In this document: piece after piece, positions 46,161 to 58,352 of the stretch
Numbering within the stretch: position 1 is the first letter of the stretch
How the letters are laid out: each line of letters opens with the position of its first letter
NCBI GenBank assembly: GCA_947034885.2
Contig: OX344754.2
Coordinates: 21,160,501-21,224,500, forward strand
Reading direction: 5' to 3'
Length of the DNA stretch: 64,000 nt
DNA from: Thuidium tamariscinum
Taxonomy: Eukaryota; Streptophyta; Bryopsida; Hypnales; Thuidiaceae
The notes under the pieces: generated by a model
Told to the model about the DNA's origin: nothing
Database searches by the model: none
What the model saw: the letters and a program-made list of their open reading frames with translations, nothing else
Made by a program: the position numbers and the translations under genes

Positions 46161-47665
46161 ACAAAAGCCAGACTGAGCATTTTCCATGCCTCAAAAGCAT
46201 GGCCGCACTCCAGCGCATCCTACAATAAAAAAAAAATCAAGTACTTCTTTTTGCACAATTTGGTTGGGTGTGTGAATAGATTTGCTGAACTACTCTCTTG
46301 GAGAAAAAGGAACAAAACAAACCTACTACAATAAACTTCCACAATTCCACTCCTGTCAAAGATTGTCCTGCAATCTTGTACAGTATAATTAATATCTAGA
46401 CTTTTGAATGTCATGCTTTTGATTGCAAATGTGTGAGTCACGTTTTTGGGCAACGCATTTACATGGATCCTGCGTATCTTTCTTCTTGAGAAACAGGCTT
46501 TTGTGACTACCACTCTTTTGAAAAGTTACAAATGAAGGAATTGTAACTTACATTCCCCAATTTGGACAAAATTCATACAAAATTTGCATGGAACAATGCG
46601 GTCTAGTTGCAACGTCTGAAAATGGAGGATCGTGTGCACGTATGTAGATCAGAGGATGCTTGAGCCCTGCCACAGAACTTGACCTCTTGTGTCACAATGG
46701 AAAGTGGCCGCAACTAAACTTTTGTCCAATCTCAGGGCAAAATTTTCATCTTTCCATACTCACTAGATAGCCTGTGCTCTGTGCCATTGGCACAGTCAAA
46801 TTAAAGGAAAAAAGATCTTCTTAAGTTTTCAGTTCAAATATAACTCAAAAATCTATAACTTTCATAGCAAAAATCATTTCACACCACAAAACAAAGCCTG
46901 TGCACCCTCTTTAGAGAGAGCTTTTCGACAGTATTGAAAAATGTAACCATAGACAAATAGTTTTGGAGATCTCACTGTAATAAGCTAACTTAAGGTATCG
47001 ATCAATGCTAGCTGGCAATATGCCATCCTCTCTACGAATAGTTTTTTTTCCCAAAACAGCAAACTCGGCAAGCACTTGGTGAACCTTTCAAGCCGTGGGG
47101 TTAAGTTCTATGAAACGGAGTAATTATAACTGTCTTCGCTTATACTCAAAAACACGGACTTTTGTTTCTTCTGTTTCTTCTGTAGCTTGATGACAGTTGA
47201 TGTACACGTAAGATTTGCAATTCAGATTGCACATCAAGATGACACGAAAAGGAAAAAAAATCTTCAATTTCAACGATTTTGGGTGCTGGAGTTTCGACTC
47301 AAAGAATTGTAACAAAAATAGGAACCCTGTAGACTTACGACTCGGACTGCTGATGTTTTGAAAAGCGGTAGCGATGAATATTGCCAATTCCACGAAACTG
47401 ACTTCAAAACTTGTCAAAATAAAGATTTTCTGATTGACTTCATGTCCCAGATTTACATTTTCCCCACACCATAGTTTACAGTAACTGTCAGGGAATCAAT
47501 TCCTCTTTTCAGCTGAAGGCGTGTCCGGCGAGACCATCATTTTGGATTAACCAACTTTCTGATCGTCGCCATCGCCATCGCTATGGTTCATGGAAGGTCG
47601 GTGGCTACTTTCCTCTTCAGGTTGTGAAGTGAATTTGGGCTCCACTATCACTATCACTATCACGG
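46161..47665. other. Low-copy-looking intergenic DNA
   Basis: Less AT-rich than most spacers. Two minus-strand open stretches of 97 codons (46,220-46,513 and 47,124-47,417) have no start context or motif that convinced me, so no gene is called. At 47,560-47,580 and 47,645-47,665 short CGCCAT and ACTATC tandem repeats occur. Confidence 0.35.
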
Positions 47666-47835
47666 TTGCACTGCACTGCACTGCACGTTCGCTGAATATA
47701 AAAATAATGCAACAGTTGATAGAAAACGTTGTCCTGGTAACCTGAAGACGGCCTATATTCTCGTGCGAACAATCCTTATGTCTATGCTAAATCTTACCAG
47801 CCATGAATTTGAGCGACGCTCTTTGGATCGCACAG
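47666..47835 (+). repeat. Duplicated segment, copy B (partner at 3661-3830)
   Basis: Direct-orientation copy of the 3.7-kb segment. It has one extra CTGCA unit at its start and a 5-bp deletion after GGTAACCTG. The similarity stops at the CACAG that begins the fold-back element, then faintly resumes beyond it (AGAAC, AGACT). Confidence 0.85.
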
Positions 47836-47979
47836 GAAGAACGGGAAGCGTTACCCCTGGTGCAAACTTGGGGGTTGCAGTTTGACCCCCCAAAACTTTC
47901 TGTTTTAAGAAAATTTTGGGGGGTAAAGCTGCAACCCCAAAATTTGCACCGGGGGTAACGCTTCCCCGTTCTTCCTGTG
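47831..47979. mobile_element. 149-bp fold-back element
   Basis: CACAGGAAGAACGGGAAGCG at the left is the near-exact inverse of CGCTTCCCCGTTCTTCCTGTG at the right, and the pairing continues for about 70 bp per arm (TTACCCC...GGTGCAAA, TTGGGG...TTGCAG, CCCCCCAAAA) around a very short centre. In copy A the bases after CACAG are different DNA, so this palindrome was inserted into, or replaced, about 25 bp of the duplicated segment. No clear target duplication. Confidence 0.8.
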
Positions 47980-48422
47980 AGAACATTGACAGACTAAGTT
48001 CGTCAAGTCTTCGTCAAGTCTTGAATGCCAACAGAAATCATAGAAGTCAGGGGTGACCATCATAGCAACCATGAGAGAGACCTGGACATGTTGATTACAA
48101 CATTCAGCCTTTGAATCCCGACAGAAATCGTAGATACATGTCCGTAGGTGATGTCAAACCCGACCTACACGAGAACATGATTTCAGCCAAATCTTCTAGA
48201 GCTTAGAAAACTCAATACTTCCGGAAAAGGAGACTCGCATTGAGCCCAATGCAATAGCAATCGCAAGACTGTCATCCGCTAGCTTCAGAATGTGAAACCT
48301 GGTCGCACCCCTGCCAGACGACGCCCACTGTGCTCTCCACTAAGTCCTTGTAATTTAGGAGGATGTACGAGAGTTCTGCCTCACTTTAGAGTGTAAAGCG
48401 CTTCGTGATCAAAGCAACAGCC
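47980..48422. other. Upstream region of the dioxygenase gene
   Basis: No TATA motif stands out. The ATG at 48,423 is in a good context (ACAGCCATGGCG). Direct repeats of TCGTCAAGTCTT occur near 48,000-48,020. Confidence 0.4.
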
Positions 48423-51400
48423 ATGGCGCTCCCAAGCACATTTTCATGGACACAATGCCGGACCACCATTGCATCCCCGAGATGCAACTTCCAATCCGAT
48501 CCTCAGAAGAAACGCGGCGATTCCGTAATCCTACGAGACCGCACGGCCGCGCCAGCAGTCGTCACGGATCCCATGTTGAAGATTACGCTTCCAACGACAC
48601 CCCCAACGCCCCCAGAGCGCGAACTGGGTGCCCGTAGAACAGGATCCCGATTGCAGGATCTTGTGTCGGCAGTCTTGTCGGCCGCCGAGAGCTTCATCCC
48701 TTTGATCGAGCCTCGCGAACACTCTCCCCGAACAAACCCACGTCTCCAACTCAACGGCAACTTCGCCCCTGTGGCAGAGAGTCCACCTCGCCGCGTACTA
48801 ACCATCACAGGACGCATCCCCAAGTGCTTGAACGGAGCGTACATTCGCAATGGGGGCAACCCACAGTTCGCTCCTACAGCGGGGTTCCACTTCTTCGACG
48901 GTGACGGGATGTTGCATGTGGTGCGCATCAAGGACGGCGAAGCTACGCATTGCTACCGATTCACAAAGACGAATCGGTTTCTGAGTGAGAAGCGGGCGGG
49001 GAGGCCGGTGTTTCCGAAGGCGCTAGGGGAGTTGCAAGGGTGGGGGGGGAGTAGCGCGACTGGCGATCTTTGGGTTAAGGATAATGGCGGGCGTGGCGGA
49101 TATGTCGAAGGGGATGGGCACGGCGAATGCGGGAGTGGAATTTTTTAATGGGATGGTGCTGGCGATGTCGAAGGATGATATGCCATATGCGGTGCGGGTG
49201 ACGGAGGATGGCGATTTGGAGACGCTCGGAAGGTATGTTCATGTCAAGGATCGGTCACGTATGACTTCAAGCACTGGTTTCTTAGTCTAAAGGTCCTACT
49301 GAAATCTTACTATTTTGGAAATGCTGAATGCTAATGGTGTTTCTCATAACAGCTACCAACCTCCGTGAACTCAAATTGAGAAAGGTCACAACTTTTTCAA
49401 CAATTGTGATTAAAATCTAGGTAAACTGAACATGTTGTTGCCGAATCTCAGGTACAATTTTGAAGGAGCGTTGAAGACGGCCATGACGGCCCACCCCAAA
49501 ATTGATACCCAGACCGGAGAAATGTTGGCCTTCAGCTATGATGTGTTGAAGCAACTGTATCTCACGTACTTCCGAGTGTCTCCCAGCGGAGTGAAAGGAG
49601 CGGATGTGCCCATCACATTGTCAGAGTCCAATCTAATGCACGACTTCGGCGTCACGGAAAACTACGCCATCTTCCCGGAGGGCCAAATCGTCTTCCGTCT
49701 GCAGGTGGGTCGAAAAACATACTATAGACCAAGTAAAGCAATCATAAAAACATTCAACACTTTCCAATCGATTTCCTTCAAGGTATCTATGTGAATCTTC
49801 TGGCATCAACATGAAATCTCTCTGAAGCTTGTGGTTCTATCGTCAATCACGACGTGAATTGCGACACAAGCAAACCGTGGAATTCTTCTTAACTTCCATA
49901 GATGGGCAATTTGCACCGGACATTGCCTATGGAAGTCTTCAAATCCCTCCATTGATGGCCATTTGGGATTTTCCCTGTGCAAGATGCATGAGTCCCTAAT
50001 TTTCTTCCTTGTTTCGCTCCCAGGAACTCTTCCAAGGCAAATTACCCATTCTGTGCGACGAGAAGAAGGTCTCTCGCACACCTGCGGTGGTTCGACCTTC
50101 CCGACACGACGTGCTTCCATTACGTGAACGCCTGGGAAGAAGGCGACGAGATTGTCCTCGTCGGTTCCACCATGTCTCCACTCGACTGCGTCTTCGACCG
50201 ACCTAGCGACCTAGAATGCCGAATCTGCCTCTTCCGATTGAATTTGCTCACGGGCCAAGCCTCCAAGCACCAAGTCGCCGACGCCAATCTTGAGGGGGGG
50301 CGATGCAACGGCCTCTACGTAGGTACGGAAACGTATCATTCATGCATTCTTAAAGGACCAGGGTGTTTGAGCGTAGCTCTTGTAACAAGAACAATTTCTC
50401 ATTCATGTTGAATAATTTCAAAGATCGCCACTTTTGAATTGAAAGTCTAAGGTTTGTGTTGCTTTCCTATGAAAAAGGATCAATGAAATCGCACAATTTT
50501 TGAGAGAATGCCACCATTGACAAGTCAGATTGATGACAGATGTTTGGTTAGGCTAAACTTTGTAGATATTACATTGCAATCGAAATGTTGAATTTGGATT
50601 GCTCAAAAGTGATCCAAAAACTCAGATTTTATTATCACATGGATGTATCATCATGATTTTGATGTGTATTTATTTTCAAATCATTTTGAGGTATGGAAAA
50701 AAAAGATATGAAGATGTGAAGTGACGAGGCAAATTGCCTTTTCTATTTTCAAAAAATTCACCAACAATCACAAACTTGTCATTTCTCAATCAGATTGCAT
50801 TGATGGAGCCAACGAAAAAGTCATTTTGGGTCTCTTTGTTGTTCATGAACTGGTAGTGAGGTTTATGTTTCAAATTTTCTACATATGTAGTTGAAAAAAC
50901 CATGTGGTGGCTTCATAGTCCTTTATGGGTTAACTTACATTCACAAGGGTCAATCTCCAAAGCCAAATGCACAAGGGATTGTCTCTAGGGTATAGTGTTT
51001 TTCTCATTTTCTTGTTTTTCATGGAATGGGGCTACCAATCCTAGCAAAGTCTTTGCTATTTCTATTTTTACAATGTAGTTTCTATATTCACAATAAATCA
51101 CCTATAAAATTTCTATGAAAACCCAATTAGACAAGGAGGATTGAAGCTTTATTCAAGTGTACAAATGGTGGTGTTTAAACTAATTTTCATCTATTTCCTA
51201 TCCTCCAAAATTGAAAAATTATGCAGGTCGGAAGACACGATATGTTTATATGGTGATCCCAGGTCCATGGCCCAAATACTCTAGTGTAGTAAAGGTGGAT
51301 TTGGAGAACGGCGGGCTTGTGGGATGCTGGAAGTGTCCTATGGGGGGTTTCGTGAGTGAACCTTGCTTTATTCCACAGAATGAGGAGGTCGAAGACAACG

Positions 51401-51615
51401 GCTACGTGGTGACACATTACCACAACGAGACAACGGGTGTGTCGGAGCTTCTGGTCATGGATGCACAATCACCTTCACTAGACATTGTAGCCAACATTCG
51501 TATGCCATCGCGTGTGCCGTATGGCTTTCACGGCCTCTTCCTTACAGAAGCACAACTTGCAAGCCAGAGAATGGTACTCCCTTCAGCATCTCGTTCATCA
51601 TGGTGGTCAAGATGA
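48423..51615 (+). pseudogene. Carotenoid cleavage dioxygenase (NCED/CCD4-like), two lesions
   Basis: Four exons: 48,423-49,232, 49,452-49,704, 50,024-50,322 and 51,227-51,615, all with GT-AG borders and compatible phases. Together they encode about 583 residues, the usual length. This family cleaves carotenoids or epoxycarotenoids in plastids with an Fe(II) held by four histidines. All four motifs are present: AHPKID, MHDFGVTENY, FHYVNAWEEG and PYGFHGLF. The Ser/Thr/Arg-rich N terminus suits a transit peptide. Lesion 1: an 8-G run at 49,042-49,049 has one G too many; removing one joins GELQGWGG to VARLAIFGLRIM. Lesion 2: in exon 3, about 13 codons between VSR and LRWFDLP are missing (about 38 nt), which also shifts the frame. 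Lesion 1 could be a sequencing error; lesion 2 probably is not. Intron 3 contains a TTAA-type element end at about 50,933. Confidence 0.88.
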
Positions 51616-52340
51616 TCAAAATCACTACAGAGACCCACTTGATCAATTGTTCCCCTCACTAGTGTTGGGACCTTGTGTACAATGGTAGTTCTTTCTATAA
51701 GCAAGTGGCTTGATTTGCTAATTGTCACCACTGACTCTTCAATTGAGCCACTAACTACACTTTAGATTTGGAAGTAAATAAGGGTCTTTACATGGAAATC
51801 CAATTTGTAGAGAATTAGTACAAAATTGTCTGTTTGGTATCCTCCTAAATGACTACAACCTAAAAAAGAGAATGGTGTGGTCCAATGATCGAGGAGAATT
51901 GTTGATTAGAGTATATATTGTGAACCTATAAAAATAAAAATAAATTCATTGTACATGGTACAAAGTTAAGACCTCTTAAGATCAAAAGATTTTTGTCTTT
52001 GAGGCTAATGGAAACAAATCTAAGAATTATAGAGCTTGACACCTCCTTTTATATATTATTGCTTGTCCACTGTATTGTACATTGACTTTATAAAATACAC
52101 TTTGTGAGTATGCAATTGTAAAAGTGTTTAAATTATTAAATTTAGTTGAAATTAGGATGCCATTATTGTGACTTGTAATTGTTATGAATAATTTCCAATA
52201 CCATAAGAGATTTGTTGTGGATCTTTATCCTCATTTGTGACGGAATTTCAAACCATGAAAATATATGTATTATTTGAATAGGGCATGCTTTGATTATAAA
52301 GTTTTACGTAGTAGGATTTCAAACATGAACTTCAACATAT
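51616..52340. other. 3' flank of the dioxygenase gene, then AT-rich spacer
   Basis: No gene seen. The first few hundred bases probably include the 3' UTR. Confidence 0.45.
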
Positions 52341-53103
52341 TGCACACTTTAAAATTATAAATATTGTAGATAAAAGGTATCTCATAGTAGGATAGGAACA
52401 CCTTAAACCAAGCAAATTCTCTGACAAGGATTATTCAATGTTAGAAAGCTCTTATTTTTTAATTATGTAAAGACAATTTTGAAATAAAATTGGGAGAATT
52501 CCAAAAATGATATTTGATTACAATATACAAAAGTTAAAGAAGTTATTAGAAAGTGGAATTGTTAGACTTTCTAGAACTGTGCCCTGTTGCCAATGTTCAC
52601 ACCTTGAAAAAAGTGCAACAAACATCTCTTTAATTTTTCTCTAGTTTTTCTAAGGCTCGCTTGCATAAATATGCTCAAAATCAAGCAATCCTCAACATTC
52701 AACCCACAAATATCTAACTCATTTCTTGGTAGTCATATAAATTATACTAGTTTGTAATAAAATTGTTCAATGTGACTTGGTATATCACCTAGAAAGTTCA
52801 ATGTAACCACAAAATTTTATGTTTATGAAAATTAGTACCTCTCCTTTAGAAAGTTCAATGTAACCACAAAATTTTATGTTTATGAAAAATAGTACCTCTC
52901 CTTTATCCCAAGCTAGGGGTGGATACATTAAAGTAATATTTCAACCTCCAGTAATTCAATGTAGCAACTTTTGTAAATTAGTCCCACACACAGTATGAGG
53001 ACTAGTTGACCTAACATGACAAGGACTTTTCTCGTAGGAGCACGAGTGAAGAGCTGCAGACGAATCTCCATTTGTGTCTTCGCATATCTTAGCACGTTAA
53101 TAT
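52341..53103 (+). repeat. Long dispersed repeat R3, copy b (carries the empty site)
   Basis: Matches 29,682-31,085 without the 730-bp R1 element; the unoccupied target is GTA at 52,467-52,469. Inside it a 57-bp unit beginning AGAAAGTTCAATGTAACCAC is tandemly duplicated (52,791 and 52,848), which copy a lacks. Confidence 0.75.
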
Positions 53104-54290
53104 TAAATTTTAAAATTTTAAAATTTTGTTTTCCTACTCGATCTCCTAAGCCATAGCAAGGAGTGTGGATAATTTCATGTTTACCCAGAGCAAAATGACA
53201 ATCTCATCTGTTTCCTGATTCGATCTTGGCAGCCACTACAACAGACAAGTGTATCACCGATTTCAAGAGGAAGATTCCAATGAATTCCAGAATTATTCAA
53301 TTGCAAACGCGCCATCGAACTCTTCCAAGTATACTGGCATCAGTCCTAGGTCACTCGGGACAAACAAAGTAAGGGCATCGACGTTTACTTAACTTCTCGA
53401 AGACGTCATTGAAACAAAAAAAATTTACATCTGGATGTCATTGCCACAAGCAACAGTCTCGGTCTCAAGTACAAACATCAGACATAGTATTATGAGCTGC
53501 AGCTGTAGTAGCGAGTCGGAACTCAGTGACTGAAGACTGAGAAGTTCTGATTCTGGCCAGGAAAAGGTCCACAAAATATCGGTCAACATGGGACAAGCGG
53601 CTGTAAAAGTGACCCTTTACCAGATGATTTGCATTTGGGGGAAGCTAAACTCCTTAAAATAATTTTCAGTAAATTTGCGTGGTAAGAAAAATGGAATTGG
53701 CATCTAACCCAAGTCGTTTCATATTTTTTGGACCTTCATGGAATTAGTTATGAATTTTTGAAGTTGAAAACACAAGGGTTTCTAAAAGCGCCCCCCTCCT
53801 AAAATGTACACTTCTGGTACATGTTAGAGGCAAAATCTACTAGATCGCTTTTAGAGATAGGTCGCTTTTACAACCCCCTACCATAACCCCTTAAGTTCTT
53901 TGACTATGTTTTAACCGAGAACACCCCAAAACTGCCATTTTTAAGACAAGTAGCAAATTTTTGAAAAAAAAACTCTTTTTGACACATGTAACCATAGTAT
54001 CTTGTAGTAGAATGGTTTGAGAAGATGTGGAAAAAATTTCAAAGAATTCCATCGCATCCAGATGATAAATAAATAAATAATAATAATAATAATAATAATT
54101 TTAAAAAAAAATCAAATGAAATAGGATAAAGTAAAATTGAAAACATAAAAACTAAAAATAAAAGGGAATAGGATCATAAGATTAAAAAGGAACCAAAATA
54201 CTTAGAACAAATTCACAAAATAGTGAAAAAACTTGCAACTTTGATATTTCTTAAAGGAAAAGAGAACTCACAAAGTAGGAATAGGATTAA
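53104..54290. other. Intergenic DNA with decayed repeats
   Basis: At 53,885-54,060 the sequence resembles the 58.35-58.65-kb element (ATAACCCCTTAAG start, AAAACTGCCATTT, CATGTAACCATAGTATCTTG), so it is probably another TTAA-type element remnant. A (TAA)n array lies at about 54,072-54,099. No gene. Confidence 0.5.
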
Positions 54291-54539
54291 TTAGTAAAAA
54301 GCTCAATTGCTTGGAAGGCAGCTTGTTACTATAGACCATCACACCCATAGAAACTTAAAGATAAAAAGAACCTAGTTGTGGTTGTTGAGAATTTAGGGTG
54401 GAATTCAACACTCACAGATGATCAACCAAAAATCCCGTAGACTAGACCATCGTCAATTAGAAATAGGCAACCATCAAGTAAACTTAGAGATTCCTATAGC
54501 TACTCAATTGAACCCAGTACCTCAAAAAATCTATTCCCA

Positions 54540-56116
54540 CCTACCTATGATTATATCGAGCTTGTGGAGCCCATTGATATTAACTGTTTCTTTGGAGTCC
54601 TCAAAGAGCCTTCTGAGCCCTTTTCATACATTGAAGCTGACTTTCATCAGGGTTGGAAGGCAGCCATGCAAAGTGAACGTGACTCCCTATTAAAAAACGA
54701 AACATGGAAAATTTGCGATCTTCCGCTCCATGTCAAGCCTATCACTGCTAGGTGGCTTTACAAGACAAAATTCGGCCCACATGGATGCCCGTCCAAGCTA
54801 AAAGCTCACCTTGTAGCTCAAGGATATCAATAGACGAAGTGTATTGACTTCGACAAAGTCTTCGCACCCGTTGCAAAATGGAAAGCAGTGCATATGTTAG
54901 TCGCCTTGGCAACGAATAATGATTGGATATTGATAAACTTGGATGTAGTCATGACCTTCTTAAACAGTAATCTCAAGGAAATCGTATATATGGAAGTTCT
55001 AAAAGGCTTTCGAAATCAACATGCACGCAACAAAGTCTACAAACTAAAAAAATCATTGTATGACTTAAGGCAATCACCTCGAATCTGGTTTGAAAAGATT
55101 AATGAATTTCTATCTAATCAAGGCTTGTCTTATACAGAGGCAGATTGTAGTCTCTTCTATTTAACTAGCGACAGAGGGATTATAGTATTCATTTTATACG
55201 TGGACAATCTCCTAGTTCTAGGCTCAGACAATGATGGAATTACATACCTCAAGACCAAGTTGATGGAACAATTTGAAATGTCAAATCTTGGTGATGTTAA
55301 ATACTATCTCGGTGAGGAGTTTATATGATCAAATCTTGGCAAATTTTTGTCCCACAAGAGCTATGCTCTTCAAATCTTTGAAGAATTTGATATGTTAAAG
55401 TGCACTCTCGCATCAATTCTGATGGTCGATAGACAACATCTTCGCTCAGAGGAAGACTCACTGAAAGTCGATGGAAAGCAATTCCAACGTATGATCGGTA
55501 TGTTTAGATATGCTACAGGGGTATTGAGCAGATTTATGCATGATCCCCGTGTTCCACACTTGGAGGCCGCGAACCAAGTATTGCGCTACATCAAAGGAGC
55601 AATTGAATTTGGAATTTTCTATTGGAAAGATCATCACATGCAAATCATTGGATATACCAACGCAGACTAGGTGAATTCAAGATTTGATCAAAAATCAATA
55701 ACAAGATGGATTTTCAAGCTTGTAGAAGGGCCTATATCGTGGTCATAAAAAAACATACAGTTGTAGTATCATCTACTGATGCAAAGGCCAAAGCACTTAT
55801 GGAGGGAACTAGGGAAACAATATGGTTGCGCACGTTAACAACTAAGATTAAACTAGCTCCATCAGACCCCATCACAATATTTTGTGATAACCAGAGTACC
55901 TTGAAAGCAGTGAAAACCCCAATATATCATGAGCAATTGAAACATATAGAATTGTAGTTGCATTTTATTAGAGAAAACGACAATTCTAGAGTAGTAGAAG
56001 CTTTGTACATACAGACCCGCAATCAAATTGCAGACATCTTGACAAAACCATTAGGGACACAAAGATTCTTAAAGCTAAGGGAAGAGATGGGTATCCAAAA
56101 CTTGAGCGCACTATGA
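54540..56116 (+). mobile_element. Ty1/copia retrotransposon, 3' half of pol, decayed
   Basis: Reverse transcriptase and RNase H of a copia-type element. Landmarks are WKAAMQSERDSLLKNETW, LVAQGYQ, FDKVFAPVAKWKAVHML, LKKSLYDLRQSPRIW and YVDNLLVLGS (the YVDD catalytic box with the second Asp changed to Asn). These are followed by MIGMFRYATGVLSRF, YTNAD, the RNase H segment with CDNQSTLKAV, and the ADILTKPLGT tail. Stops fall at 54,831 (TAG), 55,326 (TGA) and 55,668 (TAG), and a frameshift follows the last. Gag, protease and integrase are absent, so the element is 5'-truncated. The segment just upstream (54,291-54,385) is shared with 23.55 kb. It is inactive. Confidence 0.93.
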
Positions 56117-56633
56117 GAACCTTAACCATAGCATAGATACCGTTCTACATCATCTCGTGAGAGAAAGCTACAAAACTGGGCATTACTAAAACCTCTCACC
56201 TCCCACTCACAATCGGCCCAACTATTATACAATCTTGGATGGAAACCCTATCTTACTGCGTAGATCTTATTCTTCCTACTAGACTGAGCAATAATACTCC
56301 CACTTTGAACAGCAATATAGTTTACATCTTGAGAAGACCTGACTTCTTGATGTTCGTTCCTCGACAACCATGTACACAAGCGTTCAAGGCACCAGTCAAA
56401 GGCATGTTGAAGAACAACCATGAAGAATGCTATCAAAATCAACTCCAGCTGTGAAAAACAACAAACAATATCAGCAAAACAAGCTTGTTTTCTCACACAT
56501 CATGAAACCAATAGATGGAAATCAAAACCCTCACCATTGTCATCTCGTTCCTCTTGCTTCAGGATGTTCGTTAGTTTTAGAGTCACTTCAATGCCTCTCT
56601 ATACACTAGTAGGTTTATCTCAGTGCGGGGGAG

Positions 56634-56820
56634 TGTTGTCGAATGATCTTCTCATCCATCCACCTTGTATTGTACATCTGTTAGTAATAGATTCATGTGT
56701 ATATATTCCTATTCTCCTTTTGCTGGAGATCCATTATCAATGACTCTTTATTGTATGAGCATGTATCTCCTTGGTTGTATATGATTATATATTACTTTGA
56801 TATCTTTATCTTCTTACATG
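56634..56820 (+). repeat. Probable copia 3' LTR start, preceded by polypurine tract
   Basis: GCGGGGGAG (56,625-56,633) immediately followed by TGTTGTCGAATGATC is the usual polypurine-tract/LTR junction of plant copia elements, about 500 bp after the RNase H end. The 3' border was not determined, and no upstream LTR exists in the window. Confidence 0.6.
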
Positions 56821-57499
56821 ATGCTGTACTTAAAGCTTGAAAAAAAGTAGCTGAAGCCTGCCACACTCATGACTCCTACAATGGGATAGTGTGGTGTGTC
56901 GCCACGGAAGGTATCGGCGTCGGTAAACACATACACAATCATAGATATGAAAGCCAAAAACATCGGTCTTGTGATAATGGCCACTTTTCTACCTCCCCTT
57001 TGCGCGAACACAGAGAGCAGCTAGGCCCCAACACAAACGATGAGGATCACCACAATGATCCAGGTTAGGAAGGTCATTCTCTTGGAGATCCCTTGACATT
57101 GAAGCTGGAGAAGCTAACTATACTGGCTGCAATAGAGCTCGCAACAAGGAATGACCAGACTACCTTCCGTAGAATCTGGATACAAGGCGTTATATGTTAC
57201 AGTGACATTTTCGCAACCTTCCTCACCGATGTTTTTAAATTCATCAGGACACCATCGTCCGTGACAATTTGGCAACTCCATTTTCGTCAAAAGACTTTCA
57301 ATTTGCTCCCCAAAGGAACTACTATACTACCGGCAATTGGGTAAACAACCATAATGTGAGACAGTGCAAAAATTATGGCGTCAATAATTGTGACATACAC
57401 ACTATCTTCACAAAGGTCTAAGTTCAAGCCAAGAACAAATTTCAAGACAGGTATGGATGTAACGAACTTGATTAGTGTTCTTGAAAGGGAAACCCACAA
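56821..57499 (-). pseudogene. Broken multi-pass membrane protein gene, unrecognised
   Basis: The minus strand reads LIKFVTSIPVLKFVLGLNLD then VTIIDAIIFALSHIMVVYPI (57,499-57,287). After frame changes follow a WSFLVASSIAASIVSF stretch, a TFLTWIIVVILIVCVGA segment with a TAG, and VAIITRPMFLAFISMIVYVF through VGVMSVAGFSYFF (57,011-56,820). At least four hydrophobic segments indicate a polytopic membrane protein. Several frameshifts and a TAG (which TGG or CAG would restore) make it non-functional. I do not recognise the family. Confidence 0.5.
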
Positions 57500-57929
57500 A
57501 AGTGGAGCATCGAGGGAGAGAGAATCTTGGTGCCCACTTGCTTGCCTTCTGTTGTCGTCTTCATTTAGTTGTTTTAATTTGTTGGTTCCTTAACTTCCTT
57601 CACCAAGTGGCGGGCTCGTATGCGTGTGTTGTTTTCTCGATTCTATCCTTGTGTGGAATTGCTGGCGAGCTTTGGAAACCCCAAACCACTTTAGAATCAA
57701 TTTAACGTGGCGGGATGTACAATCGGGTATAGGAACCTTACAAATTTTTTCGGAGGAAAATTTCAACTAGTAATCCATCAACTTGAGAAAGCCATAACTT
57801 CCTCACAAATTGTCCAAATTCAAAATGGGAAGTTGCATTGGAATCACGGGAGAGAGTGCTAAAGGATGTGATAGATATATACAGACAAATTTACAAATAA
57901 TTTTTTTTTGGATGTGATCTATAGACTAC
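57500..57929. other. Spacer, no recognised feature
   Basis: Moderate GC content on the plus strand with short open stretches but no recognised motif. Confidence 0.35.
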
Positions 57930-58250
57930 CTACCATCTAGTACTTTCACCTCTTGCCAAAATCACAGCTTGAATCTGATCAGGCATACTGTAATGAGCTT
58001 GTGCAATTGCTCCATGGATACTTGATCTTATACTGCTTCAATTATGTGTATCATGTCTTGTTTGTTCTTTGGTTGGTCGTGGTGGCGCAACAAATCTTTT
58101 AGTATCTTCCACAAGTTCTCAATGGGATTTAGATCTGGTGAATTTGCAAGCCAATTGAATTTTGGGACACCATAAGCTTGCCTCCGTTCATTTGTGACCT
58201 TGCCACAATGCACTAGAGCACCATCTTCCATAAGCATGAGCTACTCAAGA
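57930..58250 (-). mobile_element. Tc1/mariner-type transposase, C-terminal fragment
   Basis: The minus strand reads MEDGALVH, then WLANSPDLNPIENLWKILKD, the conserved C-terminal block of Tc1-like DDE transposases that includes the last catalytic acidic residue (E of IENLW). A stop follows IIEAV, then VSMEQLHKLI, and after a frameshift SMPDQIQAVILARGESTRW and TAG at 57,930-57,932, the usual Tc1 tail. The N-terminal DNA-binding domain and the first two catalytic Asp regions are missing. Inactive remnant. Confidence 0.88.
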
Positions 58251-58352
58251 TGATCACTTCAAAGTTTTTTGAAAAAAAAAATTCTGCTATTCCAAAATGG
58301 CCACCCAAATTTGCTAAGTTTGAAAATATGTTGGACCTTGGGCGGTGAGGGG

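Noticed and set aside
47540..47590. Minus-strand MAMATIRKLVNPK as a possible SmF first exon
   Set aside because: Only a loose match to the MAT...VNPK start, wrong strand relative to other fragments, and made from a CGCCAT simple repeat.
48503..48931. 142-codon minus-strand frame opposite dioxygenase exon 1
   Set aside because: It mirrors a GC-rich coding exon on the other strand, which creates long antisense frames; no family similarity.
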